A stretch of 64,000 nt of DNA, from the NCBI GenBank assembly GCA_022496805.1, contig CM040097.1:19644072-19708071 (forward strand), written 5' to 3'. A program made the translations under genes and the position numbers. The notes beneath the pieces were generated by a model. That model was given only the letters and a program-made list of their open reading frames with translations, did no database searches and was not told the DNA's origin. The DNA comes from Pohlia nutans. Lineage: Eukaryota; Streptophyta; Bryopsida; Bryales; Mniaceae. Shown in pieces: positions 24,295 through 37,063 of this stretch (positions are counted from its first letter, which is position 1; the number at the start of each line of letters is the position of its first letter).

Positions 24295-24805
24295 CACGCG
24301 CAGTGGATGATTCAGATTATTCTCTCGACTACATACATGGACAGTTTTCATCCATCCAAAATTCTCTTGGTTCTTGTGCTAGTTGACTATCATTTGTATA
24401 GTATGGATCTTCAAATTATGATATTGTGGGTTCTTTTTTAAATAACAGAATTGGTTTGTATCAAGTTTCATTTTTAGTTCAAAAAGTGAGACCTTCTACA
24501 CGGTTTTCCAAAATAAGTAGAATCAAATAATGGAAATCATACCATCTCAAAAAGCATGTTATTTCAAATTAATTACAACATCTTTTTTTTTTGAAATTGG
24601 TTAAATTCGGATTTTCAATTGAATTTCAAAAGAATTTTAATTAAAATTTATTAATAAAAAATATGATAAATCCAACCGAATAGATGTGATCTTTACATTG
24701 ATGTTTACAACTTAGCTTTGTACATCAACTCCATTTTGGTGATTCATCAAAAACTTTATAATGCATCTTCAAAATCACTGTTAAATTGGAACGTTAAAGC
24801 GTTAA
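24295..24805 (+). mobile_element. TTAA-flanked piggyBac-like MITE, long-end family, copy 2
   Basis: The left border is TTAA-CCCTTTCACGCGC and the right border is AACGTTAAAGCG-TTAA; the final GGG has drifted to GCG. The body matches 18151-18686 in the same order (for example CTACATACATGGACA, TCTCTTGGTTCTTGTG). The end hairpin is no longer recognisable. This is a decayed, non-coding copy of about 511 bp. Confidence 0.65.
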
Positions 24806-26202
24806 GGATATTGTATGGTATATTATATTCTCTTCGCGCTACATATTGGCATTGAGTTAAGAATATTGTGTGACATGCTATATATATAATATGGTATTTG
24901 GTGTGTATATAGTAGGCATAATATCTATAATATCATAAGTAAAAAGGATGTTCTTTGGGTACCAAGGAACAATATCACAACATAGTGCCAAAGGTCTATA
25001 TTGGCACTAGCTTGGTTAATTGACATTAGCCTTTGACACTATTCTTTAGTACCTAAGTGCGGCTTTTCTACTAGTATATTCTGCAAACACATGCACGCAA
25101 AGACAACTCTGCCACTGCACCACTAGAACTATAGCGTCTGCCTCTTTCGGTATCACGGCATGAGCTAACTTGGTATATATAATAGTGTATGGTATAGCTT
25201 CTATGATGTGCCTCTACTTTTTATCTTCTCCTCGGGTTTTCTTTAGCCTTGTTTGATAAGTAACTATTGAATTAATGGTTTGATTTGAAAAAATGTCAAT
25301 TTTGACTGTATAGTAAACAAACAATTCCATATCAATTATAATTGAGGCAATCAATCTTTTGAATATTTAAATGCATAATGGTAAAGGATTCTAAAAGACA
25401 ATCTAGATAAAAAAAAGCTGCAATTGACCATAGTGCAAAGTGATGATTAGTAGCTTGATTGAGCATTTATTAAATTAGTATATTCTTATGTAATGAAAAG
25501 GGCAACGTTGTTATATACTAGTGTGTTGAATTAAAAAACTTGAAGTTGTTTAAGTAGGGCAAGTCCTAATCTAAGTAATTTTAACTTCTAAAGGAGATTG
25601 CATTCAAATCTCTAGTTTAGATATGATATTCTCCTCTGTCCCACTGAAAAGTCATGATTTCATTGAAGCTTTGTGATTAAGCCTGTACGTTGTAGGAGAG
25701 GGCAATTGCGGCAAGCAAAAAAAAAAAAATCAACGCAAAAGGTCAATAGTCACAGCTCACATGCTCAGTGCTCACACGCTGGCATTCTTGCCTTCATACA
25801 ACCGATATTCATTCATACTAATCACCTAGGATGTGTTCCGATACACCGAACAAGCGATCCAATGACGCTTATACATCATATCAACAGAAATTACGACTTG
25901 TTAAATAGATCATCTTAAGTCCAAATCACAAGTTTTTAGTGGATCATAGGAAGTATGTGTTTAGATACTAAATTGAATAACATGTAGGAAAATGATGCCA
26001 AAAATCTTGAGTATGTTACCACAATTGAAAGAGGCACAAAACCTATTGTTATTGAAAACTTTGTCAATTTATATCCCCAAATTTTTTTTGTGAAAAACGA
26101 GTAAATCCCAGTGAACATCATAGAACTTTCAAAATTCTTGGTGTTTTGATAATATTTCAACTTTAAAAGTATTTAGAATCTTAGTATGTGTTTAGATACT
26201 AA
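24806..26202. other. Spacer without recognised genes
   Basis: AT-rich sequence. TTTTCTACTAGTA at about 25064 resembles one CACTA-type end, but no matching left end was found. A poly(A) tract lies near 25718. Short frames on both strands show no domain. Confidence 0.45.
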
Positions 26203-27025
26203 ATTCCACGCAAGTGTTGTAGGACTAGTTTTCTTTCTATGTTAGTTCAAAAAGTGCCAATTCTTAATCGTAGGTTATGTCCCATAACCGGCTCGGGACT
26301 CTCGTCCTTCGCCAGTGATGTAGTCCATAATGCTAGGGCACATACACAAGAGAATACATAAGCTTACATGAAATGAAATCCTTTTTCCAAAACCAATCTC
26401 ATCTCGGAAGACGGTTGCAATCTAGAAGAGTTTAGCTAACAACATTTATAGAGCACGGTGGGGAGCATTTTGTAACATCATTTAGTTCTTTGAAGAATTA
26501 TGGTAGTACCATAGCTGGATCACCACCCCACGAACGAATATAAAGTTTGTTCCTCAAAAAATGAATTTCTTGGTTTTTGTTTTTGAGCAAAAAATGATTA
26601 AAAGTGACCCAAAATGGCCCAAAATAGCTTAGAAATAGCAAAATGTAGCTAAAAATGATTTATTCTATTTTCGTTATTTAGTTCTCATAATTTCCAAATT
26701 TTTATGTTTTTTTATTTTTGAATTATTTTTTGGCAACCCAGCTATGGGCCTATGGTACTACAGTACTTGCTTGTAGACGATGGCTCCATAAATTTGATGA
26801 CTCCATAAAACTGAAAACTTTTGCAATCATGTACACAGGTCATCTCATCAGCATATATTGGGAGACTGAATATTGCACGTAAAAACACTCATCATTCCTT
26901 CATATATCTGTAAGGTGGGGACACCCAAAACTACACTACTTTTTGCTAATAGTGCATGTGGTACTAATTCCAAAAACACCATCTATTTTGCAAAATCATG
27001 AAATTGGCGAGGGCTGAAATTTTTA
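26203..27025. repeat. 823-bp dispersed duplication, copy 2
   Basis: Direct copy of 10472-11297 with scattered differences, including the internal TACCATAGCTG MITE at about 26500-26762. The right border falls inside the fold-back sequence that is complete in copy 1, so this copy is truncated there. The sequence beyond (CCATAATGCCTAATG) is unrelated. Confidence 0.85.
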
Positions 27026-27724
27026 GTCCATAATGCCTAATGATAGTCATAATGGACTAGTTTGAGTCATATACTTGTAGTCACAGAATCCCATATTTCT
27101 TTTTGTGGTTTAAGTGCCAAACCTACAGTCATCCAAAATGTCGATGGAGAAGAATATTTTTTATGTCTCAAAAATCACTCACCAAATAAATTGAATGAAA
27201 CAAAAATTACACAATCAATGGGGCCAAAATGCAATCTCAAATTTATCCAAGTTTATAAAGTTAGTGCCCATGATAGCCTCTAGAACTAAACATGCTCTTG
27301 ATAGGAATTTAAGTGCTCTCTTATTTTTACGGTGCTCTTATTGGTGCCAAAATTCCTCTTTTTCTACTTGTGGGATAAATTTCTTATAAAAGTCTTCAGT
27401 TCTTTTGCAATGAGATTTTTTTGGTGGGACAAAAGATTCCAAAATAAAACTAATGATTTGTTCAAAGAAAATCTTCAAGTAATGTTAGCCTTTTACAAGA
27501 CCCTTGTACTCTAGCAGAAATATGAGATCTTTTGAAGGAGAACATAGTGGTAGCACCATATAATTAGTGAATAACCTTGAAACCCTGTAAATGCACAAAA
27601 GGGGTATTAATTAAAATGTCAATGTAAAAGTCATAAAAAAATCAACATTTTGAATTTCATAGAAACCATATTATATACACTAATTAAGTATATTAAATTT
27701 CAAGAAATGCATGTTATACATAAG

Positions 27725-28220
27725 CTAACTCCTAATTGCCTAACTAGCCGTTTTTTGACTGATGTACACAATTGAATGTCATTTTCTCATCCGTCATGCA
27801 ACTTTTGCAAGTAAAAAAAATACTTCAAAATTCTATGAGAAGTTAGCTTCATGCATGTGTGATCCAATTAGAAAGGGATGACTTGTGAAAATTTTATGCG
27901 TCATTTCATGCCACATTGTTCCACCAAAAATTTCTAAGATCTTAGTTCAAAATGAATCAAAAGTGCTCTTGAAAAATCAACTTATGAAATTAAGCAACCG
28001 AAAAATCTACAAAAATCACTACACTTAGAGTATTACATTTCAATCCATCAAAAAAAAATTATCCATAGATTGTCAATATCATAGACGTAATTGAATTACA
28101 AAAGAATTTTAAGTTTTAAGTTTCAAATTTTATACAAAAGAATTCGTAATTGCCATGTGGATTTAACTATATGGATGGAAATTAAAATTCATAATATATT
28201 CAAAATATTCAAAGTTCTTT
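27725..28220 (+). mobile_element. Degraded relative of the TTAA element at 42745
   Basis: CTCCTAATTGCCTAACTAGCCGT at the left (degenerate TTAA border) and following text such as GAAGTTAGCTTCATGCAT and CACTTAGAGTATTACATTTCA match the element at 42745-43297 in order and orientation. The end hairpin has decayed (GCCGTTTTTTGACTGATG) and I could not find the right border, so the extent is approximate. Confidence 0.55.
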
Positions 28221-28948
28221 TTCATATAATTATATTCATTTTTTCTTTGTCACTTTGTCACTTTGTCATTCTATTCACTGTAGGTTTGATTACTTTAGTT
28301 GGCCAACTCTATTTAATAACCTTAGAGATGATCTAGTTGACGCTATTTCATCTTCTAGAAGCATACTATACTTAGAGGTAAAAAAAATTCAATAAAATTA
28401 AGGTAAAAGGAATTCATTATGATATTTTTAAGATTTTTGACCATCGACACTAACATAATTGGGAGCATAATAAATCTAAATTTTTGAAGAAATATAGGAA
28501 TTAGAAATTATTGATTTTCAAATATATTGATTTTAACCATTATTTAATTATTTAAAGTTTATACAAACAATATGAGTAAATGTGGTCCTATATCAGACTT
28601 CCTATGGTCATGTGAGTGTGACAATGCAGAGTGCCTAAACATCACACAAGAACAAAAACTTGATTGATAATTTATTAGTGAGTACATGTATTCTAGGCAT
28701 AATGTTTTAGAAACAACATTGGAGTTAAGAACAAAATAAGATCGATATACCTTAGATTGTTTCAAGGACCTTAAAACACACTTATAAAAAGAATATTCTC
28801 CATAGTTCATGAATATATCTCCCTATGATCTACAATTGATAATGTAAATATTTGTCTTTGTGCAAGTGGTGAATAAACTATTGAGTGTTCAAAATAGTAC
28901 ATACAACTAAAACATGTGGTCCTTCAATCCAAGAGTAGGGATTGAGGA
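28221..28948. other. AT-rich spacer
   Basis: No gene, RNA or clear repeat is recognised. TTTGTCACTTTGTCACTTTGTCA near 28244 is a short direct repeat. Confidence 0.45.
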
Positions 28949-29225
28949 CCCGGGGAAGTCACTGGCAAGAATTTAGATAACTATGAGAGTACAAATATAG
29001 GGTGCCTTTTATTCATTTGAGATAAAAATTATAATTTTATAGAAGTAATATAGGGTGTTTTAAAACCAATTTGGAAATATTCTAGGAATATTCATAGAAT
29101 ATATGTGAAATATACCTTAAATATACTATAAATAGTGGAATATTCTAATTATTTCATAGCCCCCCATTAAATACCCTTTGTACGCTCATATGTCCCCAAA
29201 ATTTACACTAAGTGACTTCCCCGAG
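28949..29225. mobile_element. hAT-like MITE, diverged copy 3 (277 bp)
   Basis: The ends are CCCGGGGAAGTCACT and AGTGACTTCCCCGAG, inverted repeats with one terminal mismatch and close relatives of the 254-bp family ends. A perfect 8-bp target duplication ATTGAGGA flanks it (28941-28948 and 29226-29233). The interior is longer and diverged, but TAAATACCCTTTGT near the right end is shared with the other copies. Confidence 0.88.
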
Positions 29226-29233
29226 ATTGAGGA

Positions 29234-30169
29234 TTGTTTTCATCATCACTTCCTTACATTTTTCTCCCTTACAAATCATGCTATACTAAATCTATCATTT
29301 AACATCTGTAAAATGAAAATTTTCCTTCTAATCCTATAAGGTAATTTTCCAATTCTCGTGAGTTTTAGTTGTAGAGTGTATTTTTTAATTATAGAAAGAC
29401 TATAAAATTTGTGCCCGGGTTTGTTCTCATTTTCAAGATGATTCCAATGCACTAAAATATGTATTATTTGAATACCACATGAATAAGTTATGTTTTTTGC
29501 ATTTTTCTTATAGTTTCTTCAAAAGCATGGGTAGGTTGTGGCTTTTCAAGCCACAATAGATTTATTTAAATTCATCAATGTTTTTAGACCCTTGCTTTTC
29601 GCCTTTGGGACATCCATGGTAATGAAAAAACTGCCTTAGATGAACCAACATGGCTCATAGCACTTGTTAATAATTCCAACACCTTTCTTGTTTGAATGCC
29701 TAAAGGTTCCAATACCATTTTTTGTAAGAGCATAAACCAATTTGTTTTAACATGTGACATTTATTATTTGCAACTCTAGAAATTAGTATTATTTCTTTCA
29801 ATTTTATCATTGAATACATAACCACACATAATACTTGGTATTTTTTTAGATGATTGTAATTTTGGAGAAGTAATGATGAGTCCGTATACAAAATATTAAT
29901 TTGAACTCATAAAAGAATATGATGTCAATTATAGAATGATCCAAATTGATCTCGTTCAATGAAAACTCCTGAATCCATTTCTATCAAATATGAAAAGACA
30001 TTCAAGAACTATATTCTATCTTAAGTTTTGAAAGTAAATTCTACATTAACATGGTTGTTGCGAGCTAAGAAAGAGACTGTTGCTTGTATTCTCGTCATCA
30101 TTACACTACTTTGCTTATCATTCACTTTGCTATAACTCATGCATTGATTGCAAGTGATGGAGCTCGATC
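29234..30169. other. AT-rich spacer
   Basis: No recognisable gene or structured repeat. The reading frames are short and uncorroborated. Confidence 0.45.
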
Positions 30170-32710
30170 ACATCTGATTTATTCACTTTGCTATAACTCC
30201 CGCGATAATTACAATTCTTGAAGGCCAATTTACATTTGATTTAAAATTGATTGCAAGAGGATGATGGGTGAAAGCATGAAAAACTCTACCAAAAGGTATT
30301 TTGTTACAGTGAAATCATAATTTTTTTGCTCATAGGCTATAAATTTATATCAAAATATATTATATTTTGATTTTAATTTCATGAAGCCTTCCAGAATTCT
30401 TACAGGTACTTGAATCCAAATTTTTAGAACAAACTCTTCAAAAAAGTTTACAAAAAGTAGTGTTTTGAAAATGAATGCCTAAATCCAATCTCGGTTGCAA
30501 AATTGATGGCGTTAAATACACTCAATAAATATAATTTTTTATGAAATTTGAGATAATGATAGAGTTGAGGTCCTTGTCCAAAAACAAGGTAGAACAAAAA
30601 ATGTTTTGATATACGTTTTGCTTGTTTTATACCAACTTTGTTGATTGGTACGTAACTACTTTTTCAATTTTGGCCACTTCTACGTCAATAAAAAATTTAT
30701 GACTACTTATTGAAGATCATTTTCTCAAAAAAGTTTGGTAGACTTTATAGAACAACAAATGTTTTATTTTATTGTTATTTTTCTTTTACGAAATTCAAAT
30801 TTATAATGTATTTATGAACTTTGCATTGTTGAATCGTCATAAAGGTCAAAGGTGGTAGAATGTTTTAGGCTTTGTGAATGAAGTCACAAAAAATCCCCCT
30901 TATTGGAAAATACAACAACATCAACTCTAAAAAGCTCAAACCAATTTTCAAATTATTTGAAGTTTTTTGAGTTTTGACCTTGAAATATCAAATCAAAAGA
31001 CATTTTGAAAGTTGCTTTACATTTGAAAAATGAAAATTCATACTATTTACGTCATAGGTGATGTCTAAAAGAAACTGAAATGAACGTTTGTTTATTATGA
31101 GATATCAATGGTCAAATGCTTTGAAAAATGACAAAACTCATCCCCTCAACTTGGATTTAACGTTCAAGAGTTAAACTTTATAAATTGTAATGTCATTTAA
31201 AGCAATTTATAGAGGGATCGTGTAACAATAATGGCTACCTTTTCATCTACATCGTAGTGGACTCTTAATTAAACAATGTGAACTTCCACCTCTCCCATCA
31301 ATGTGGCCAGCTCTTATTCCCTTATTTTTGGAAATACCTTTCCTATTTTTTAGAAATAAATAAACTCAACGGCTCAACGCTACTTTTGCCCCCAAAAAAG
31401 CAGTCTCAAGAAAGTGAACACGATATTGACAATAATACCTCTCAAAGGAGTGGATCTTTGGGGGAGAAATCATCATAAAATCCATTTGAATTCTTAAAAA
31501 GCCGTGATTTCTTAATTATAATTCATAAAATTTGAATTCATTTGAATTTTGAAAATCTTATGAGTTGCATTTCAACTGAAAATTCATGATAAAATCCAAT
31601 TGAAAATCTTACGAGTTGCAAAACGGTCCGCTCTATTTGAAATGAATAAAGGCTCACGTTTGATGTATAAAGCATAGGACAACTATTTTGGGACAAAAAT
31701 GCCAAAAAATAGGACAATTATTTCCGGACAAAGGAGTAGTAGACTACCCCAAAATAGACTATTGAGCTCATGCTCATTCCTTTGCTTTACTTTACTATAA
31801 TTCTCACAATGATTACGATTCTTGAAGTCCACTATACGTTTGATTTATTAACTTGATTCTAGGAGGATGATGGTGAAGTCATAAACAATATCCCCCTTCT
31901 TGAAAAATACAACCGCATCAACCCTAAAAAGCTCAAATTGATTTTCAAAATTTGAACTTTAAATATAAAATTAGATTACATTCTAAAATTTAAATATCAT
32001 TTGAAAAATATAAATTCATACTATTTATGTTATGGATGATGCTCAAAAGAAAATGAAATGAAAATTTGTTTATTATGAGATATCAATAGTCAAATGACAA
32101 AATCCATCCCCTCAAGTTGGATTTGACGTTCAAGAGTTAAACTATATGAATCTTAATGTCATTTAAGGCAATTTATAGTAGGATCGAGTAACAATAATGG
32201 CTACCTTTTCATCTACATGGTACTAGTGGACTCTTCATTAAACAATATTGTAAACAACTTCTACTTCTCCCATCCGCGTAGTAGTCCTTGGCTATGAGGA
32301 AATAACTGTCCTATTTATATTAAAAAAAATCAACTAGTTGTTTTTGCCAAAAATAAAAATTACCCATCTCAGTACTAGAAAAGTAAAAAGGATGTTGATA
32401 CCGTTACCTCTCGCTCTTAATGAAAAAAGAATTCATAATAAAACCCATTAAAATTCTCAAAAGTCATGATTTCTAAATTGCAATTCATAAGACTTGAATT
32501 CATTTAAAATATGAAAATCCTATGACTTGCAATTCATGATAAAACCCAATTGAAAATCTTATGAGTTACAAAATGGTTCACCCCGTGAGGACTCACGTTT
32601 GAAGTGCAAAGCATAGGACAATTATTTCGGGGCAAAAATATGTCAAAAATAGGACAATTATTTCAAGATAGAGAAGTACCTTAGTAGACTACCCAAAACA
32701 TACTATTGAG
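30170..32710. repeat. Diverged direct duplication of about 0.9 kb
   Basis: Segments at about 30170-30275 plus 30880-31770 recur in the same order at about 31785-32710. Shared landmarks are AATACAAC(A/C)(A/G)CATCAAC, TTATTATGAGATATCAAT, GTAACAATAATGGCTACC and TAGACTA(T/C). The first copy carries extra sequence at about 30285-30880. The copies are clearly diverged, so the duplication is not recent. Nothing in them looks coding. Confidence 0.7.
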
Positions 32711-34501
32711 CTCATAGAAAATAGGAATACAGGTTACCTGAAACGTCACTCTCATTCTCCACTGTCAGTTCAGTCAGTCACTCAGATCAGTTGGTCTTTG
32801 AAGGCCAGAAGTATGCAAGTGAAGATAATCGGCGCTTGTGCATGTACACCCTGAACTCGTTATTATCACACTCTCCAAAAGTACATTCCCAAGAGGTGAT
32901 ATAAAAGAGGTCTGAAAGTACATGCAAACTCATAAAGCTGAAGAGACAGTAGTGGCAATAGGCAAAGTAACTGCTACCTCCTCAAGTGTGATTATTCTCA
33001 GTCTCGAGGTTCCAGTCCCTTTCTGAGAGGAGCTTTGTTTGTGTCGTTTGCACTGAAACTTTCTTCATTTGCCATCAAGCTTGAAGCACGTACAAGAATA
33101 AGGCCGGTTAATGAATTGCTCATGTGGCTCTGAGAACCGGTTGTCAGTTGGTAGTACAAGTGTCTGCCATTTGAGTCTCTACACACAAAGTGCACTGAAA
33201 GTCTGGAATATCCATTATCAAAACCGTGTGCACAGCTTGCTATCATCCTACTATCCAAGCCACTTGTCAGGTACTTCAGCTTGCCACTTTAGTCAACTGC
33301 TCAGGCTCTGGTAGTGCCTGTACTCCAGTTGTAGTCAGTCAGTCATTCAGAATGCTTTCAGTTTTTATTCTCATTGTCAGTGCTGTATAGTTTCATGACT
33401 TTTATCTCATGCAGGACAAAGGGAGAGCAGAGTGAGTAACTCAGGGTAAGATTTGGACCAAGGGGTCTGGTACTTTCAAATGAGATTCTGAGGCTCCGTC
33501 AGAATTGTGCATGACTGGATTTAGAGTGTAGCATGAACTCTGACAAACCCCTGTAGACTGAGAATTTTTGGAGGTTTGCTAAACAGAACATAACATTCAG
33601 TAGCATGCACTGACTGAGAATTTTTGGAGGTTTGCTAATCAGAACATAACATTCAGTAGCATGCACTGAACTCTGCCTTGGTTCTACAATAGATGGTGTG
33701 GAATATTCCACACCCATCAGTAGCATGCACTGACTGAGAATTTTTGGAGGTTTGCTAATCAGAACATAACATTCAGTAGCATGCACTGAACTCTGCCTTG
33801 GTTCTACAATAGATGGTGTGGGATATTCCACACCCATCAGTAGCTAAGTGGACAGGTGGAGGCTCAAGGTGATGAGCAAAGTGCTTGAAGGAAAGGGCAG
33901 TGGGCATGAAGGCTATTGAATGTTATGAAGCTGGTTGTGAATGGAAATGAAGAGGTTGGTCTTGTGTTTGTCTTTGCTTCCAAAGATGTTGTACTCATAG
34001 CCGATAAGTAAACCCATAACTAAATCATGGACTCGAAAGTCAACACAGTGTTGTCTAATACATAGTAGCCAACACAAAGCAGCTTTATGTTCAGAAATTG
34101 ATCTCATTGTTGTCGGTTATAGGTGAACCTATATATTAGTCATGGGTTTCAAAGAACTTTTCACTTAATTTTTTTTAATCTTTGTTTCGAGCTATGAAAG
34201 AAATCTATATTGCAGGATTGTTACATTTGCCCCAAATATTTAAATTTTCAAAAAGTATGGTTTGACAGACAAAATATTCACGAATATTTGTCAATATTAT
34301 CAACTATTTTTTGTTCAAATAATTTCCTTGAAAAAACTAATATTTATTTTTAGTAATGAACTTTTTGCTGAGTTGTATTGGTTCTTGTTGGACATTGTGC
34401 TTGCTCCACTTGTTCAAGAAAGAAAGAAGTGAATAAAATAAAACAAAAAAATGAAATGAGATGAAAAGGCTGTCTTGAAGGAGTGAGACTGGACAAAACT
34501 A
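32711..34501. other. Less AT-rich block with a 120-bp tandem repeat
   Basis: From about 32.7 to 34.1 kb composition is more balanced than in its surroundings and contains CAGTCAGT-type short repeats, but no protein or RNA family is recognised. Open frames on the minus strand across 33.5-33.8 kb arise from the repeat. A decayed gene or a non-coding transcript remains possible. Confidence 0.4.
33601..33844. repeat. 120-bp tandem repeat with an internal palindrome
   Basis: Two 120-bp units start at 33601 and 33721 with the same TAGCATGCACTGACTGAGAA. A partial unit (GACTGAGAATTTTTGGAGG) precedes them at about 33557. Unit one carries the perfect 20-bp palindrome GGTGTGGAATATTCCACACC; in unit two one base has changed (GGGATATTCC). 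The period is a multiple of three, which explains the long minus-strand frame without implying a gene. Confidence 0.9.
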
Positions 34502-34902
34502 AGGTTGGATGTCCTAAAACCACCAACTTAAGAAATATGGTCTCATTTTAACAAGGTTATTTATGAGAAATATTTTTCGGTCATTTGGAAGAAGGTTTCT
34601 CACGGAATGCACAAATTTTCGCAATTTTATTCCCAATATTCAAATTGATACAAATTTTCGAAGTCAAAAGAACTTCGTGACCCAAATTAGACCTCTAGGT
34701 TTCCCCATGTTCACACCATGTGGTACTAATTTTCACTCATAATGATACCCAAAACCACCAACTACGGTACTTCTTCGCAATGCTTGGCATGCCATTGGTT
34801 TACTTGAATAGTGAAATTGATGGTTTTGAGTCTCAACTATGGTGGCCCCAAGAAAACTCTACATGTCATAGTTGGGAGACGTGGTTTTAGGACATCCAAC
34901 CT
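34502..34902. mobile_element. TA-flanked MITE, TIR AGGTTGGATGTCC
   Basis: A 401-bp element starts AGGTTGGATGTCCTAAAACC and ends with the exact reverse complement, giving inverted repeats of at least 22 bp, flanked on both sides by TA (34500-34501 and 34903-34904). TA target use fits a Tc1/mariner-type non-autonomous element. An internal CCAAAACCACCAACTA partly repeats the end. It lies about 80 bp downstream of the tRNA-Pro gene in the tRNA's direction of transcription. Confidence 0.8.
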
Positions 34903-34968
34903 TATTACAAGGGCAAAATTGATTCCAAAAGCCTCATCGAGAAGACTGTCGGAAAAGCACTTTTTGGG

Positions 34969-34972
34969 AAAA
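34969..34972 (-). terminator. Likely Pol III terminator of tRNA-Pro
   Basis: AAAA on the plus strand, TTTT in the sense of the tRNA, lies 13 nt past its 3' end. A run of four T is the usual RNA polymerase III stop. A longer T-run a few bases further on could act as a backup. Confidence 0.6.
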
Positions 34973-34984
34973 GTAATTATAGCT

Positions 34985-35056
34985 GGGGTATCGGGAGAAT
35001 CGAACTCCCGACCTCTTGCACCCTAAGCAAGAATCATACCACTAGACCAGATACCC
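34985..35056 (-). tRNA. tRNA-Pro (anticodon AGG)
   Basis: Read on the minus strand, 72 nt form a complete cloverleaf. The acceptor stem GGGTATC pairs with GATACCC. The anticodon stem CTTGC/GCAAG holds the loop TTAGGGT (anticodon AGG), and the T arm contains GGTTCGA-type sequence (GTTCGATTC). The A-box region TGGTCTAGTGG and B-box are intact and there is no intron. It closely resembles plant cytosolic tRNA-Pro. A34 would be read as inosine. No lesion is seen. Confidence 0.95.
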
Positions 35057-35394
35057 TAACTGGCGACACGCGGATCCCATGAACCGACTGCAACCACATC
35101 GAAGACCCTGAACTTGATGTCATTGACGGATGTGTATTTTGTTATAAATAATTAAGAAGATTCCGATTCGGGATCCATCATCAACGTTCAGAATCCATTA
35201 ATTCCTAATCGTCCATTGAGCTACATACAGTATGTATCTCCACTTAATCTCGTGTATTGGAATACAAAAATGTACTCAAATATTGTGTATACTCACATAC
35301 AAAGGGGATCTCCAATATGTTGAACATCAATCTCCTTGTATGCAAAAATACATGACTATAATAGAACTTTAGTTCAATCAGGGGTTAACCCTTT
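35057..35394. other. tRNA 5' flank and spacer
   Basis: No gene seen. The upstream flank of the tRNA contains GGCGACACGCGGATCCC immediately next to it, then ordinary AT-rich sequence. Confidence 0.5.
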
Positions 35395-35948
35395 AATGTC
35401 CCGATTTAACATTGTTTTCAGAGATTCGTTATAAAATGTTTGATGAGAAACAAAATGGACTTGATGTACAAAGCAAAGTTGTACATGTCAATGTGAAGAT
35501 CACATATATACGGTTGGATTCATTATATTTTTAATTAATATTTTTAATTAAATTTTGCTAGGTTTTCTTTTGAAATTCATTTTAAAATCCCAAATTAACA
35601 CAATTTAAAAAAAATAAAAATTGTAATGAAATTGGAATAACATGCACTACGAGATGGTTCAATTTCCATTATTTGATTCTACTTATTTTGAAAAATCATG
35701 TTTAAGGTCTCACTTTTTGAACTAAAAATTGAAACTTGACATAAACCAATTCTCTTGTTCCAATTCTCTTGTTTTTCAAAAAATCATAATATCTTACTTT
35801 GAAGATCCGTACCGTACAAATGATAATCAACTAGCACAAGAACCAAGAAAATTTTGGATGGATGAAAACTGTACATGTATGTAGTCAGGAGAATAGTTTG
35901 AATCTGTTCATCGTCCACTATGTGGACACAGGTGCCTCAAAGGGTTAA
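35395..35948 (-). mobile_element. TTAA-flanked piggyBac-like MITE, long-end family, copy 3 (inverted)
   Basis: The plus-strand borders are TTAA-CCCTTTAATGTCCCG and GCCTCAAAGGG-TTAA; the element is the reverse orientation of 18151-18686. Read from its hairpin end it begins CCCTTTGAGGCACCTGTGTCC, and GTCCACATAGTGGAC forms a perfect 6-bp-arm hairpin there. The body is about 554 bp and non-coding. It is the best-preserved copy of this subfamily in the window. Confidence 0.75.
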
Positions 35949-37063
35949 GACTTCATGTCTTGAAATTGCAGAAAGAACGAAAATTCATACCTATAGGCTC
36001 ATCAATGCATTGTCATTGTGTAACTTTTCTTTACAGTGAATGGGCAAGCATATGTGCACTGAAAATCTATCGCAAGCCATCTACAGTAACTAGGACAATT
36101 AAATAGCAGAGATACACCTCAAGAATGTAAACATCTGCTGTTGGATCAATGTTTGAGCATACCTTATTATGCGAAAGTCATGAGTAACAGCTCAGGGGAC
36201 AGCAATTCTGGTGATGGTACTCAAATTCATGCTTTTTGATATAAGAGTGCACTAAGTTATGCATGGGTGATGCTAACAGGTGAGATACAGTAACTTGTTT
36301 ATTCCTAACGAACCAGAGACTTACGGCATTTGACATGCACCCAAAGAATCCGAAGTTAACAATTTATGTTAGCACGAGTGCTATTCAGATAACTAATTCT
36401 ACACCTCTGTATGGTAAATGACAAACCCCTCACCAAATGAAGATATTGCACTTCAAGTAAAAACTACACCAAAACGTGCGGGTCCTACTAGATAAAAAGA
36501 AAAGGTATTTTTTAGAGCAGGAAACTCTACGTATGTGCAAGGAATTCACAAAGTCTAAAGAGATATTTGAAGATTTTGCAATCCACAATAAATTTGTAGC
36601 CCCAGTATTTTTGAACCCACAGTGACTGCACGTTTTGGTGTAGAATAATCACAATCCCATAATTCAAGAGATCAGAACAGAGGATTGGAACTGAATAGAA
36701 CCAACCCCATTCACAACCTAAATAAACACTCACGTAACACAACATGTCATATTCCAGCCAGGGAGCTACTAAACGACTCTAATTCATTCATTTCACTGAA
36801 AACAGTGTAATACCAGTACAACATTGGTGCATACTAAGGATAAGAATGATACAAACATCACCTCTTCATCAAGAAAAATGCCAATCTCTAGCAACTGGTC
36901 TCCATATGACAGGTTAAATACAATGACACAAAATACAATTGAAAAAAGAAAGAATTACTCCATAGCCACAAATTGCATCCGTAAAATTACAAACATTTTC
37001 TGTATTGAAAGATGTCAGTTGAATACATGTCCAACTGCGCAACCAAATAATTTTGACACTAAC
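35949..37063. other. Spacer and RPL28 3' flank
   Basis: No gene is recognised. The last few hundred bases before 37064 are probably the 3' UTR and downstream flank of RPL28, which is read leftwards. Confidence 0.45.
36464..36643. mobile_element. 180-bp inverted-repeat MITE
   Basis: CTACACCAAAACGTGC at the left and its exact complement GCACGTTTTGGTGTAG at the right delimit 180 bp, perfect 16-bp inverted ends. No target duplication was identified, so the superfamily is open. Confidence 0.6.

Noticed and set aside
24934..25076. Possible CACTA-type element ending TTTTCTACTAGTA
   Set aside because: The right end lacks the terminal CACTA complement and no matching left end or 3-bp duplication was found.
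33499..33837. 112-codon minus-strand frame
   Set aside because: It stays open because the 120-bp tandem repeat is a multiple of three; no domain, and the repeated peptide simply mirrors the DNA repeat.
34811..35026. 71-codon plus-strand frame
   Set aside because: It runs across the end of a MITE and antisense through the tRNA-Pro gene.
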